DNA from: Thalassobaculum litoreum DSM 18839
GTDB taxonomy: Bacteria; Pseudomonadota; Alphaproteobacteria; Thalassobaculales; Thalassobaculaceae
Length of the DNA stretch: 64,000 bases
Reading direction: 5' to 3'
NCBI RefSeq assembly: GCF_900102465.1
Contig: NZ_FNBW01000002.1
Coordinates: 124,001-188,000, forward strand
The notes below the pieces were generated by a model. That model was not told where the DNA came from. It was given only the letters and a program-made list of their open reading frames with translations, and made no database searches. Position 1 is the stretch's first letter; each line of letters opens with the position of its first letter. The translations under genes and the position numbers were made by a program. Positions 7,992-15,801 of the stretch are shown here, one piece after another.

Positions 7992-9512
7992 ATGAGCTGG
8001 AATTTCTGGGGTAAAGAGGCTCACAAAGCCTCATCGGCCGACCTGAAGGCGATCTATCAGGCGTTGAACATGTCCCAGGCGGTCATCCAGTTCGCGCCGG
8101 ACGGCACCATCCTGGATGCAAACGAAAATTTCTGCTCGGCGATGGGCTATTCCATCGGAGAGCTCCGCGGCAGGCACCACCGGATCTTCGTCGACCGGGC
8201 CGAAGCCGAGAGTCCCCGGTACTCGGCCTTCTGGGACTCGCTGCGCAAGGGCCAGTTTCAGCAGGCCGAGTTCCGCCGCTTCGGCAAGTCCGGCGAGGAG
8301 GTCTGGATCCAGGCCACCTACAACCCGCTGCTGGACGGGTCGGGCAAGGTCTACCGGGTGATCAAGTTCGCCACCGACGTGACCGAGCGCAAGCTGAAGG
8401 ATGCCGAAATTGCCGGCCAGTTGGCGGCGATCGGCAAGTCCCAGGCGACCATCGAATTCGACATGGATGGCACCATCCTCCATGCGAACGATCTGTTCCT
8501 GACCGCGATGGGCTACCGGCTCGACGAGATCGTGGGCAAGCACCACCGGATGTTCGTCGAGGACAGCTACGGCGCGAGCCCGGCCTACCAGTCCTTCTGG
8601 TCGGCCCTGCGGCTCGGCGAGTTCCAGCAGGCCGAGTTCAAGCGCTTCGGCAAGGGCGGGCGCGAGGTCTGGATCCAGGCGACCTACAACCCGATCCTCG
8701 ACATGAACGGCAAGCCGTTCAAGGTCGTGAAGTTCGCCGTGGACATCACCGAAGCGGTGCGCGCCCGGCAGCAGAACGAAAAGCTCGCCGCCCTCGTTCT
8801 GGAGAACATGGAGAACATCGGCGACGCCGTTCAGGTCGCCAACGCGAAGTTCACCACCACGGCCGAGGCCTCGCACGAGGTATCCGCCACGGTGCAGCAG
8901 GTCGCCTCCGGCGCCGAGGAACTCGACAGCTCGGTACAGGAGATCGCCCGCAGCACCGCCATGTCCACCGAGCAGGTAGCCCGGGCGATCCAACAGACCG
9001 GCTCGGCCGACAGCGCCGTCTCCGACCTGGCGAAATCGGCGGACGCCATGGGCGGCATCATCGAACTGATCCAGGACATCGCCGCCCAGATCAACCTGCT
9101 CGCCCTGAACGCCACCATCGAGTCCGCCCGCGCCGGAGAAGCCGGCAAGGGCTTCGCCGTGGTCGCCGGCGAGGTGAAGTCGCTGGCCAACCAGGTCGCC
9201 ACCGCCACGGATCGGATCTCCACGGAGATCGACACCATGCAGTCCGTGTCGGACGCTGTGGTAAAGGCGCTGGCGGTCATCAAGACCTCGATCGCCGAGA
9301 TCGAGTCCAGCGTGACCGGCGTCGGCGGTGCGGTCGAGGAACAGGCCGCCGTGACCCGGGAGATCTCCCAGAACATGCAGGCCACCTCCGAAGCGGTGAG
9401 CCAGATCGATAACGGCATCAACGAGATCCGCGCGTCGATCCAGATCGCGGATACCGCCTCGACGACCGTGCGCAACGAGATCAAGGAACTGAAGTCCAGG
9501 AAGGCGGCCTGA
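7992..9512 (+). CDS. Soluble methyl-accepting chemotaxis protein with two PAS domains
   Basis: Cytoplasmic chemoreceptor of 506 aa without any membrane segment. Two PAS domains (about residues 18-132 and 140-255) are followed by an MCP signalling domain. The latter contains the kinase-binding hairpin tip with [20 protein letters not shown] and [13 protein letters not shown]. The two PAS copies are very alike ([19 protein letters not shown] versus [19 protein letters not shown]), so one arose by internal duplication. Each has the NxxFCxxMGY or [10 protein letters not shown] type helix seen in heme- or FAD-binding aerotaxis receptors such as Aer2/BdlA, but no ligand can be assigned. The ATG at 7992 was chosen over the adjacent GTG. 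No che genes are nearby. Confidence 0.9.
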   Translation: MSWNFWGKEAHKASSADLKAIYQALNMSQAVIQFAPDGTILDANENFCSAMGYSIGELRGRHHRIFVDRAEAESPRYSAFWDSLRKGQFQQAEFRRFGKSGEEVWIQATYNPLLDGSGKVYRVIKFATDVTERKLKDAEIAGQLAAIGKSQATIEFDMDGTILHANDLFLTAMGYRLDEIVGKHHRMFVEDSYGASPAYQSFWSALRLGEFQQAEFKRFGKGGREVWIQATYNPILDMNGKPFKVVKFAVDITEAVRARQQNEKLAALVLENMENIGDAVQVANAKFTTTAEASHEVSATVQQVASGAEELDSSVQEIARSTAMSTEQVARAIQQTGSADSAVSDLAKSADAMGGIIELIQDIAAQINLLALNATIESARAGEAGKGFAVVAGEVKSLANQVATATDRISTEIDTMQSVSDAVVKALAVIKTSIAEIESSVTGVGGAVEEQAAVTREISQNMQATSEAVSQIDNGINEIRASIQIADTASTTVRNEIKELKSRKAA

Positions 9513-9552
9513 TCCGGCGTCCGGCAGGCGTCCACGAAAAACACTTTCGCCG

Positions 9553-9620
9553 GTCCCGCCCCAGAATTATAACAAGCAAAACGTTGCTATAATACGCTTG
9601 CTATAATCCTGGGGCGGGAC
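9553..9620. promoter_or_regulatory. Long palindrome with repeated TTGCTATAAT elements overlapping the translation start region
   Basis: Arms at 9553-9577 and 9596-9620 (25 nt each) are reverse complements at 23 of 25 positions, separated by an 18-nt spacer. The sequence TTGCTATAAT occurs at 9584-9593 and again at 9598-9607 in the right half. Its near-complement ATTATAACAA is in the left arm. TGCTATAAT matches an extended -10 box. The right arm ends with GGGGCGGGAC, the only candidate ribosome binding site, 2 nt before the ATG of the MFS gene. Transcription and translation could both be gated here. Promoter or operator role is inference; the symmetry is directly visible. Confidence 0.6.
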
Positions 9621-9622
9621 GC

Positions 9623-11032
9623 ATGACCGATCACTCGGACGACCGACTGTTGCGCTGGGGCGAGCTGCTGGGGCCGCGCTACCGGGTCGCCACAGTGATG
9701 ATCGCCCTCGGCATCCTGCTCAATGCGGTCAATTTCTTCGTCTTCTCCTCCCTGGCGCCGAGCGTCGTGCGCGACATCGGCGGACTGGAGCTGCTGCCCT
9801 GGGCGACCACGCTCTACGTGGTCTGTTCCATCGTATCGACCGCCGCGGGCGGCCTGGTGCGCGCCCATATCGGCGCCCGGCGGGCCCTGACCATCTCGAT
9901 CTTCGGCTTCGCCGCAGGCTCGACCGGGATCGGCCTGGCGCCGACCATGGAATGGCTGCTCGCCGCCCGTGCGCTGCAGGGGCTCGGCGCCGGGTTGCTG
10001 GTCGCCAATTCCCACGGGCTGATCCGCGACCTGTTCCCGGCCAAGAGCTGGGCCCGCCTGTTCGCCGCCATCTCCGGCGCCTGGGGCATCGCCGCGCTGT
10101 CCGGCCCGTTGATCGGCGGTATCTTCGCCGAGTTGCAGGACTGGCGCTGGGGCTTCTTCGCCATGGTGCCGGTCTGCGCGGTGTTTCTGGCGATGGTCCT
10201 GCGCACGGTCACCGACCGTCCGCACGAGGAACGCGCCGGCCTCGCCCCGGTCTTCCGTCTCGGCCTGATCGGCCTTGCCGCGCTGCTGGTCGGCGCCACC
10301 GGCAAGGGCGCCCACGCCCATGAGGAGATCGCGCTCGCCGTCTGCGCCCTGGCCGTGCTGATCACCGCCATCGTGTGGGAGCGGCGCTCGGCGACGCCGA
10401 TCTTTCCGCGCGACATGTTCCGGCCGTCCACCCCGCTGGGCGCCGGTGTCAGCTACTTCTTCTTCGTCTCCCTCGGTACCGTGGCGACCGGGGTCTACGG
10501 CCCCTATTTCCTCCAACTCCTGCACGGCGTGCAGCCGCTGGTCGCCGGCTATACCGTCACGGTCCAGTCGCTCTGCTGGACGACGGCGGCCATCCTGTTC
10601 TCCGGCCTTGCAGGACGGCGGGCTCGGATCGCCATTGTCGCCGGGCCGATCCTGACCGCCGCCGGATGCCTCGGCACGCTGCTGTTCCTGCCTCAGGGGC
10701 CGCTGCCCCTTGCCATCGCCTCCATCGGCCTGCTCGGCTTCGGCATCGGCACCGCCTGGGGCCATGTGGCCAAACGGGTATTCGACGCCGCCGGCGAGGC
10801 CGACCGCGACCGGGTCGGCTCGGCCATGCCGACGATGCAGTCCCTGGGCCTCGCCTTCGGCGCCGCCGCAGTCGGCGTGGTCGGCGACCGGGTCGGGCTG
10901 TCCGGCACGCCGGACGCGCCGGTGATCGAGGCGGCGGCGCGCTGGACCTATCTCGCCTTGCTGCCGGCGATCGGATTGGCCATTCTCGGAGCGCTCGGTA
11001 ACGCGCTGCGGACCATCCCGGAGCATCGCTGA
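9623..11032 (+). CDS. MFS transporter, drug-efflux type
   Basis: Inner-membrane major facilitator of 469 aa with about 12-14 hydrophobic helices. Features are NFFVFSSLAPSVVRDIGG in helix 1, GARRALTISIFGFAAGS after the second helix and RALQGLGAGLLVANSHGLIR, written here in part as RALQGLGAGLL, as in DHA2-type (EmrB/QacA-like) drug:proton antiporters. FAELQDWRWGFFAMVPVC is the usual WRW(I)F region of that group. The start ATG at 9623 sits directly behind a long palindrome containing repeated TATAAT motifs, which suggests tight, possibly inducible control. Substrate unknown. No TetR or MarR gene is adjacent. Confidence 0.87.
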   Translation: MTDHSDDRLLRWGELLGPRYRVATVMIALGILLNAVNFFVFSSLAPSVVRDIGGLELLPWATTLYVVCSIVSTAAGGLVRAHIGARRALTISIFGFAAGSTGIGLAPTMEWLLAARALQGLGAGLLVANSHGLIRDLFPAKSWARLFAAISGAWGIAALSGPLIGGIFAELQDWRWGFFAMVPVCAVFLAMVLRTVTDRPHEERAGLAPVFRLGLIGLAALLVGATGKGAHAHEEIALAVCALAVLITAIVWERRSATPIFPRDMFRPSTPLGAGVSYFFFVSLGTVATGVYGPYFLQLLHGVQPLVAGYTVTVQSLCWTTAAILFSGLAGRRARIAIVAGPILTAAGCLGTLLFLPQGPLPLAIASIGLLGFGIGTAWGHVAKRVFDAAGEADRDRVGSAMPTMQSLGLAFGAAAVGVVGDRVGLSGTPDAPVIEAAARWTYLALLPAIGLAILGALGNALRTIPEHR

Positions 11033-11086
11033 GCGCCTTGGACCAAAAGCCTTCGCGCGCTGATGGCCCCACCCGCCTGATCATTC

Positions 11087-11096
11087 TTGCTACAAT
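11087..11096 (+). promoter_or_regulatory. Candidate extended -10 element for pdxJ
   Basis: TTGCTACAAT (TGC plus TACAAT) lies 40 bp upstream of the pdxJ ATG with no recognisable -35 box at the proper distance, as in extended -10 promoters. It differs by one base from the TTGCTATAAT repeated in front of the preceding MFS gene. Prediction only. Confidence 0.3.
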
Positions 11097-11135
11097 GACC
11101 AAGCCAAAAGCCTGGAGCCTTCCCCGGAGCCTCGA

Positions 11136-11873
11136 ATGATCGCCCTCAGCGTCAACCTCAACAAGGTCGCCACCCTCCGCAACACGCGTCCGCATGACGA
11201 CCCGTCCGTGGTCCGCGCCGCCCGCACGGTCCTTGATGCCGGCGCCGCCGGTGTGACCGTGCATCCGCGCCCGGACGCCCGCCACATTCGCGAACAGGAC
11301 GTCCTCGACCTGGCGGATGTGATGAAGGAGGCGGCCTATGCCGGCCGCGAGTTCAACATCGAGGGCTACCCCGACGACCGCTTCCTCGACCTGATCCGCC
11401 GGGTGAAGCCCGATCAGGTGACGCTGGTGCCCGACGCCCCCGATCAGGCGACCTCCGACCATGGCTGGGACCTGCCGGCCCAGCACAATTTCCTCGCCCC
11501 GATCGTGGCCGAGCTGAAGGACATGGGCTGCCGGGTCTCGCTGTTCGCCGATGCCGAACCGGCGATCGCCGAGGCCATGGCCAAGACCGGGGCCGACCGG
11601 ATCGAGATCTATACCGGCCCCTATTTCGAGACCTTCGGCACGCCGGAGAACGCGGCGATCCTGAAAGCGATCGTCGACACCTCGGAAGCCGCGCGCGCGT
11701 TGGGGCTCGGCATCAATGCCGGCCACGACCTCACCCTGGAAAACCTGCCCACCCTGGCCCAGGCGGTGCCGTGGATCGACGAGGTCTCCATCGGCCACCA
11801 CCTGATCGGCGAGGCGCTGTGGATGGGGCTGGACGGCGTAGTGAAGGCCTACAGGGACTGCCTCGCCGTTTGA
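11136..11873 (+). CDS. pdxJ: Pyridoxine 5'-phosphate synthase PdxJ
   Basis: Condenses 3-amino-2-oxopropyl phosphate with 1-deoxyxylulose 5-phosphate to give pyridoxine 5'-phosphate, the ring-closing step of the DXP-dependent vitamin B6 pathway. The 245-aa protein has all hallmarks: [14 protein letters not shown] at the N-terminus, [18 protein letters not shown] with the catalytic Glu, [19 protein letters not shown], and [14 protein letters not shown] near the C-terminus. Length is normal for the family. Its DXP substrate is made by Dxs, encoded 26 kb away in the photosynthesis cluster. The DUF2256 mini-gene follows 32 bp downstream. Confidence 0.97.
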   Translation: MIALSVNLNKVATLRNTRPHDDPSVVRAARTVLDAGAAGVTVHPRPDARHIREQDVLDLADVMKEAAYAGREFNIEGYPDDRFLDLIRRVKPDQVTLVPDAPDQATSDHGWDLPAQHNFLAPIVAELKDMGCRVSLFADAEPAIAEAMAKTGADRIEIYTGPYFETFGTPENAAILKAIVDTSEAARALGLGINAGHDLTLENLPTLAQAVPWIDEVSIGHHLIGEALWMGLDGVVKAYRDCLAV

Positions 11874-11905
11874 CGGGCCGATTGTTGCGACCATCTTACC
11901 CTCCG

Positions 11906-12070
11906 ATGGCCCACAGCAAACCGTCCCTGCCGACCAAGATCTGCGCCGCCTGCGGCCGCCCTTTCGCCTGGCGCCGTAAATGGGCCCGCGACTGGGAGCG
12001 GGTGCGCTATTGCTCGGACCGCTGCCGACGCACGCGCGGCCGGTTGCCCGAGCCGCCACCCAGGCGGTAG
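11906..12070 (+). CDS. DUF2256 cysteine-rich mini-protein
   Basis: Protein of 54 aa that is mostly one DUF2256 domain: [16 protein letters not shown] then [10 protein letters not shown]. The CxxC and CxxxC pairs suggest a single metal (probably zinc) knuckle, followed by a basic tail. Function unknown. In many genomes, as I recall, DUF2256 genes sit beside COG3046 photolyase genes; here the photolyase is about 11 kb away, so the pair is in the same neighbourhood but not adjacent. The gene is between pdxJ and the Old Yellow Enzyme gene, all in one direction. Confidence 0.85.
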   Translation: MAHSKPSLPTKICAACGRPFAWRRKWARDWERVRYCSDRCRRTRGRLPEPPPRR

Positions 12071-12097
12071 CGTGGGCCACCAACCGGAGAGTTACCC

Positions 12098-13333
12098 ATG
12101 ACCGACCGTCCCGCCCCGGACGCCGCGGCCGCGCTGCCGAAACTGTTCCAGCCGATCACCCTGCGCGGGGTGACGGCGCGCAACCGGGTCATGGTCTCGC
12201 CGATGTGCCAGTACCACTCGGTGAATGGATCGCCGACCGACTGGCACATGATGCATCTGGGCCGGCTCGCGGTCGGCGGAGCGGGCATCCTGTTCGGCGA
12301 GGAGACCGCCGTCGAGGCGCGTGGCCGCAAGACCCATGAGTGCGCCGGCCTATGGGACGACGCCCAGATCCCGCATTACGCCCGCCTGACCGAGTTCATC
12401 CGCCAGCAGGGCGCGGTGCCGGCGATCCAGATCGGCCATTGCGGGCGCAAGGCCGGCTGCCACGGTGCCGTGAAGGACTGGGCGCCGCTGACCGAGGCCG
12501 ATGCCGCCGAGGGGCGTCCGCCGTGGCAGGGCCTGGCGCCGAGCCCGATCCCCTACGGCCCCGGATTCATGGCGCCGAAGGAGATGGACACCGACGACAT
12601 CCGCGAGGTTATCGACGCCTTCGGCGAGGCGGCGCGGCGTGCGGTCGATGCCGGCTACGACATCATCGACGTGCATGGTGCCCACGGCTACCTGCTGCAT
12701 CAGTTCCTGTCGCCGATCACCAACAGGCGCACCGACGGCTATGGCGGCGACCGGGCGGGGCGGATGCGCCTGCTGCTGGAAGTGACCGAGCGGGTGCGGG
12801 CGGTCTGGCCGAAGGACCGGCCGGTCTTCGTCCGCTTCTCCGTGGTCGACGGCAAGGGCGGGGTCTGGGGCCTGGAGGACAGTCTGGCATTGGCCCAGGC
12901 GTTGAAGGAGCGCGACATCGACGTGCTCGACATCTCGTCGGGCGGCATCGGCGGAGAGACCGACATGCCGGCCCTGCCGCGCACGCCGGGCTATCACGTC
13001 CCCTTCGCCGAGCGTATCCGCGCCGCCACCGGCCTGCCGGTGGTCGCCGTCGGCATGATCACCGATCCGCGCCATGCCGAGGATATTCTGGTCCGCGAGC
13101 GCGCCGACATCATCGCCATCGCCCGCGAGTTCATCTGGAACGCCGATTGGGCGGCCCACGCGGCCAAGGCGCTGGGTGTACCCGGCGCCAACCGGCTGAT
13201 GCCCGAGGAATACGCCCATCGCCTCGACCTGCGCGACCGGCAGCAGGCCATGGGCTTCAACCGGCCGGGGCCGGAGAGCGCGGCGGCCTTCGCCGTCCTG
13301 CTCGGCGAGGCGGGGGCCGCGGCGGCGCAATGA
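12098..13333 (+). CDS. Old Yellow Enzyme family NADH:flavin oxidoreductase, YqjM-like
   Basis: FMN-dependent ene-reductase of 411 aa with a TIM-barrel fold, predicted to reduce activated C=C bonds. It belongs to the YqjM/NamA (thermophilic-like) subclass. SPMCQYHSVNG has the redox-modulating Cys, IQIGHCGRKA follows, and the substrate-binding HGAHGYLLHQFLSP is followed by NRRTDGYGG. ARADIIAIAREFI-type phosphate binding is near the C-terminus (seen as DIIAIAREFIWN). The stop overlaps the start of the peptide-type permease gene by 4 nt (ATGA), an unusual partner. The reaction substrate is unknown. Confidence 0.92.
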   Translation: MTDRPAPDAAAALPKLFQPITLRGVTARNRVMVSPMCQYHSVNGSPTDWHMMHLGRLAVGGAGILFGEETAVEARGRKTHECAGLWDDAQIPHYARLTEFIRQQGAVPAIQIGHCGRKAGCHGAVKDWAPLTEADAAEGRPPWQGLAPSPIPYGPGFMAPKEMDTDDIREVIDAFGEAARRAVDAGYDIIDVHGAHGYLLHQFLSPITNRRTDGYGGDRAGRMRLLLEVTERVRAVWPKDRPVFVRFSVVDGKGGVWGLEDSLALAQALKERDIDVLDISSGGIGGETDMPALPRTPGYHVPFAERIRAATGLPVVAVGMITDPRHAEDILVRERADIIAIAREFIWNADWAAHAAKALGVPGANRLMPEEYAHRLDLRDRQQAMGFNRPGPESAAAFAVLLGEAGAAAAQ

Positions 13334-14301
13334 GTCGCTTTCTGGTCGGCCGCCTGCTGCAGACGATCCTCGTCCTGCTGCTTCTGTCGGCGGCGACCTA
13401 CGGCCTGCTGGGGCTGATGCCGGGCGATCCGGTCGACCTCATGGCCGGTGCCGACCCGGACGTCACCCCCGCCGACATCGCCCGACTCAAGGCGCTCTAT
13501 GGGCTCGACCGGCCGATCTGGGAGCGCTATCTGACCTGGCTGTCCTCGGCGCTGCAGGGCGATTTCGGCTATTCCCGCCTCTACGCCCGCCCGGTGCTGG
13601 ACATTGTCGCCGACCGGCTGCCGACCACCATCCTGCTGATCGGCCTGTCGCTCGGCGTCGCCCTCACGATTGCCCTGCCGGCCGCCATCGTCGCGGCGCG
13701 CCGCCCGGGCGGGCTGGTGGACCGGACGATCAACCTGCTGTGCTTCGCCGGGGTGTCGGTGCCGCCGTTCTGGCTTGCCCTGCTGCTGATCATCCTGTTC
13801 GCGGTGACGCTGGGCTGGCTGCCGGCCGGCGGGATGTCCTCGTCCAGCGGCGACGGGGGCATCCTCGACCGCGCCCGCCACCTGATCCTGCCGGTGCTCA
13901 CCCTGTCGGCGGCGACGGTGGCCGCCTATACCCGCCACCTGCGCTCGGCCCTGATCGAGGTGCTGGGCGAGGACTTCATCCGCACCGCCCGGGCCAAGGG
14001 CGTGCCGGAGCGCCGGGTGATGACCCGTCACGCGCTCCGCAATGCGTTGCTGCCGGTGGTCACGCTGATCGGCCTCGACCTCGGCTCGCTGGTGTCCGGC
14101 GCGCTGATCACCGAGACCATGTTCTCCCAGCTCGGCATGGGCAAGACGATCTACGACGCGGTGATGGGCAACGACTACAACCTCGCTCTGGTCGGGTTGC
14201 TGACCGCGGCGGCGGCGACCCTGATCGGCAATCTGGGCGCCGATATCGCCTATGCGAAGCTCGATCCCCGCATCGTCTACCGCGCGGAGCCGGGCGCATG
14301 A
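13330..14301 (+). CDS. Peptide/nickel-type ABC permease (DppB-like)
   Basis: Inner-membrane permease of 323 aa with six helices of the binding-protein-dependent transport family. It starts MSRFLVGRLLQTILVLLLLS and has GLMPGDPVDLM. The cytoplasmic EAA loop reads EDFIRTARAKGVPERRVMTRHALRNALLPV in two parts, EDFIRTARAKG and HALRNALLPV. The ATG overlaps the stop of the Old Yellow Enzyme gene (ATGA), and the stop overlaps the partner permease start. No substrate-binding protein or ATPase gene is next to the pair. The full system at 22-27.7 kb is separate, with its own permeases. Confidence 0.93.
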   Translation: MSRFLVGRLLQTILVLLLLSAATYGLLGLMPGDPVDLMAGADPDVTPADIARLKALYGLDRPIWERYLTWLSSALQGDFGYSRLYARPVLDIVADRLPTTILLIGLSLGVALTIALPAAIVAARRPGGLVDRTINLLCFAGVSVPPFWLALLLIILFAVTLGWLPAGGMSSSSGDGGILDRARHLILPVLTLSAATVAAYTRHLRSALIEVLGEDFIRTARAKGVPERRVMTRHALRNALLPVVTLIGLDLGSLVSGALITETMFSQLGMGKTIYDAVMGNDYNLALVGLLTAAAATLIGNLGADIAYAKLDPRIVYRAEPGA

Positions 14302-15209
14302 GACGGATGCTGCGCGATCCCCTGGCCCTGCTCGCCCTGCTGATACTGGTCACGCTGGCCCTGGCGGCGGTCTTCGCGCCGCTGATCGAGGCGGCCATGG
14401 GCCTGGATGCCGAGGCGGTCGACCTGTTCAACCGCCTCGCCCCACCCTCGCCGGCGCACCCGCTGGGCACGGACGAGCTCGGCCGCGACCTGTTGCTGCG
14501 CCTGCTGGAGGGCGGGCGGGTGTCCCTGTCGGTCGGCCTCTCTGCCGCCCTGGTGGCGTCGGCGATCGGCACGCTGATCGGACTGGCGGCGGGTTATATC
14601 GGCGGTCGGCTGGACGCGGTGTTGATGCGGACCGCCGACGGGGTGATCGCCCTGCCGCTGCTGCCGCTGCTGATCGTCCTGGCCGCCGTCGACCTCTCCA
14701 AGCTCGGCCTGCCCGCCGACATGGCGCAGTCCGAGACCGCGTCGCTGGTGCGGCTGGTGGTGCTGGTCTCCCTGGTCGGCTGGCCGGTGACCGCCCGGCT
14801 GGTTCGCGCCTCGACCCTCAGCCTGCGCAAGCGGGAGTTCGTGGAGGCGGCGCGCGCGCTGGGCTTCTCGTCCTGGCGGATCGCCCTGCGTCACGTGCTG
14901 CCCAATGCGCTCGGCCCCATTCTGGTGGCGGCCACCCTGTCGGTCGGCAATGTGGTGCTGTTCGAGAGCGTGCTGTCCTTCCTCGGCCTCGGCGTGCGGC
15001 CGCCGACCCCGAGCTGGGGCAACATGCTGACCGGTGCGCAGGAACTGATCTGGGAGGCGCCGCGGCTGGCGATCTGGCCCGGCGTCCTGATCTTCGCCAC
15101 GGTGGTCAGCGTCAATCTGCTGGGTGATGCGCTGCGCGACCGGCTCGATCCGAGGACAGCCCGGCGCCCGTCGGCGCGGGCCGCGGCGACACCCGAGCGT
15201 GTGCGTTGA
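14298..15209 (+). CDS. Peptide/nickel-type ABC permease (DppC-like)
   Basis: Partner permease of 303 aa. It has the DppC hallmarks HPLGTDELGRDLLLRLLEG, GRVSLSVGLSAALVASAIG and an EAA loop ending HVLPNALGPILV. LSFLGLGVRPPTPSWGNML marks the typical C-terminal periplasmic region. The ATG overlaps the upstream permease stop by 4 nt. A heterodimer with DppB-like would form the channel; the ATPases and the binding protein must come from elsewhere. The C-terminal tail is Arg/Ala-rich (RRPSARAAATPERVR). Confidence 0.93.
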   Translation: MRRMLRDPLALLALLILVTLALAAVFAPLIEAAMGLDAEAVDLFNRLAPPSPAHPLGTDELGRDLLLRLLEGGRVSLSVGLSAALVASAIGTLIGLAAGYIGGRLDAVLMRTADGVIALPLLPLLIVLAAVDLSKLGLPADMAQSETASLVRLVVLVSLVGWPVTARLVRASTLSLRKREFVEAARALGFSSWRIALRHVLPNALGPILVAATLSVGNVVLFESVLSFLGLGVRPPTPSWGNMLTGAQELIWEAPRLAIWPGVLIFATVVSVNLLGDALRDRLDPRTARRPSARAAATPERVR

Positions 15210-15240
15210 CGAATGCCGACCCGCTGACCACTCTGCAGGT

Positions 15241-15651
15241 ATGATTCGCACCCTTACCCTGCTCGCCGTCTTCGTGCTGACCCTCGGCCTCGCCGCCTGC
15301 GAGGAGGAGCCGACGGCGACTGGCCCGCAGAACCACCGGGCCGGCCTTCCGCCGAAGGGGCCGGACTATACCGGCGATCTCTGCGCGGTGGTCCGCAACC
15401 GCGCACCGTTCACCATCACCGGTCGGATCGAACTGAAGAACAACAACCGCGCCACCTTCCGGCTGGCCCGCAACGAGACCACCAGGCTGTGCCTGAACGG
15501 GACGACCTTCGGGAACTACACGGTGACGCTGGTGGTGACCAACTTCGTCACCATGCCGATCTTCAGCTGCTACACCACGGTGGACGAGGCGATCGAGATC
15601 TTCGCCCGGCCGAACGGCGACGGGTTCACCTATTCGGCGACCTGCCGGTAG
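15241..15651 (+). CDS. Small lipoprotein, hypothetical
   Basis: A 136-aa protein with a lipoprotein signal peptide: MIRTLTLLAVFVLTLGLAAC, lipobox LAAC with Cys20 followed by EEE. The mature part is about 116 aa and has three further cysteines that could form disulfides (CAVVRN, RLCLNG, FSCYTT, SATCR gives four). It is Thr/Asn-rich and beta-like. I recognise no family. The ATG was chosen because it starts the signal peptide. It lies 31 bp after the permease pair in the same direction and could be co-transcribed, but its sequence does not resemble a substrate-binding protein. Confidence 0.7.
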   Translation: MIRTLTLLAVFVLTLGLAACEEEPTATGPQNHRAGLPPKGPDYTGDLCAVVRNRAPFTITGRIELKNNNRATFRLARNETTRLCLNGTTFGNYTVTLVVTNFVTMPIFSCYTTVDEAIEIFARPNGDGFTYSATCR

Positions 15652-15670
15652 CGCGTCCCCAGTTACCCCT

Positions 15671-15789
15671 CCCGTCTCCCCGGCCCTGAGCCGGAGCCCA
15701 GGAAACGAGCCGCTGGAAAGTCAGACCAACTGGCGATAGCGCTCCAGCGCGCAGATGCCTGGATCCCGGCGCAAGGCCGGGAAGACGGG
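15671..15789. repeat. Long imperfect inverted repeat, dispersed-type intergenic element
   Basis: Left arm 15671-15702 begins CCCGTCTCCCCGGCCC. Right arm 15758-15789 ends GGCCGGGAAGACGGG. They are reverse complements at 26 of 32 positions, with a 55-nt spacer. The element fills the gap between convergent genes (lipoprotein and M20 hydrolase). The TGGATCCCGGC-GCAAGGCCGGGA style core looks like the REP-like intergenic repeats of alphaproteobacteria, but I see only one copy here. Confidence 0.7.
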
Positions 15790-15801
15790 CTGCGGGAGAG
15801 T

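Noticed and set aside
12340-13329. In-frame extension upstream of the DppB-like permease, covering the Old Yellow Enzyme gene
   Set aside because: Arg/Gly-rich translation in the wrong frame of a clear ene-reductase gene; the permease starts at 13330 with its first helix.
15652-15801. Insertion-sequence remnant at the long inverted repeat
   Set aside because: No transposase fragment and no obvious target-site duplication; it fits an intergenic palindromic repeat better.
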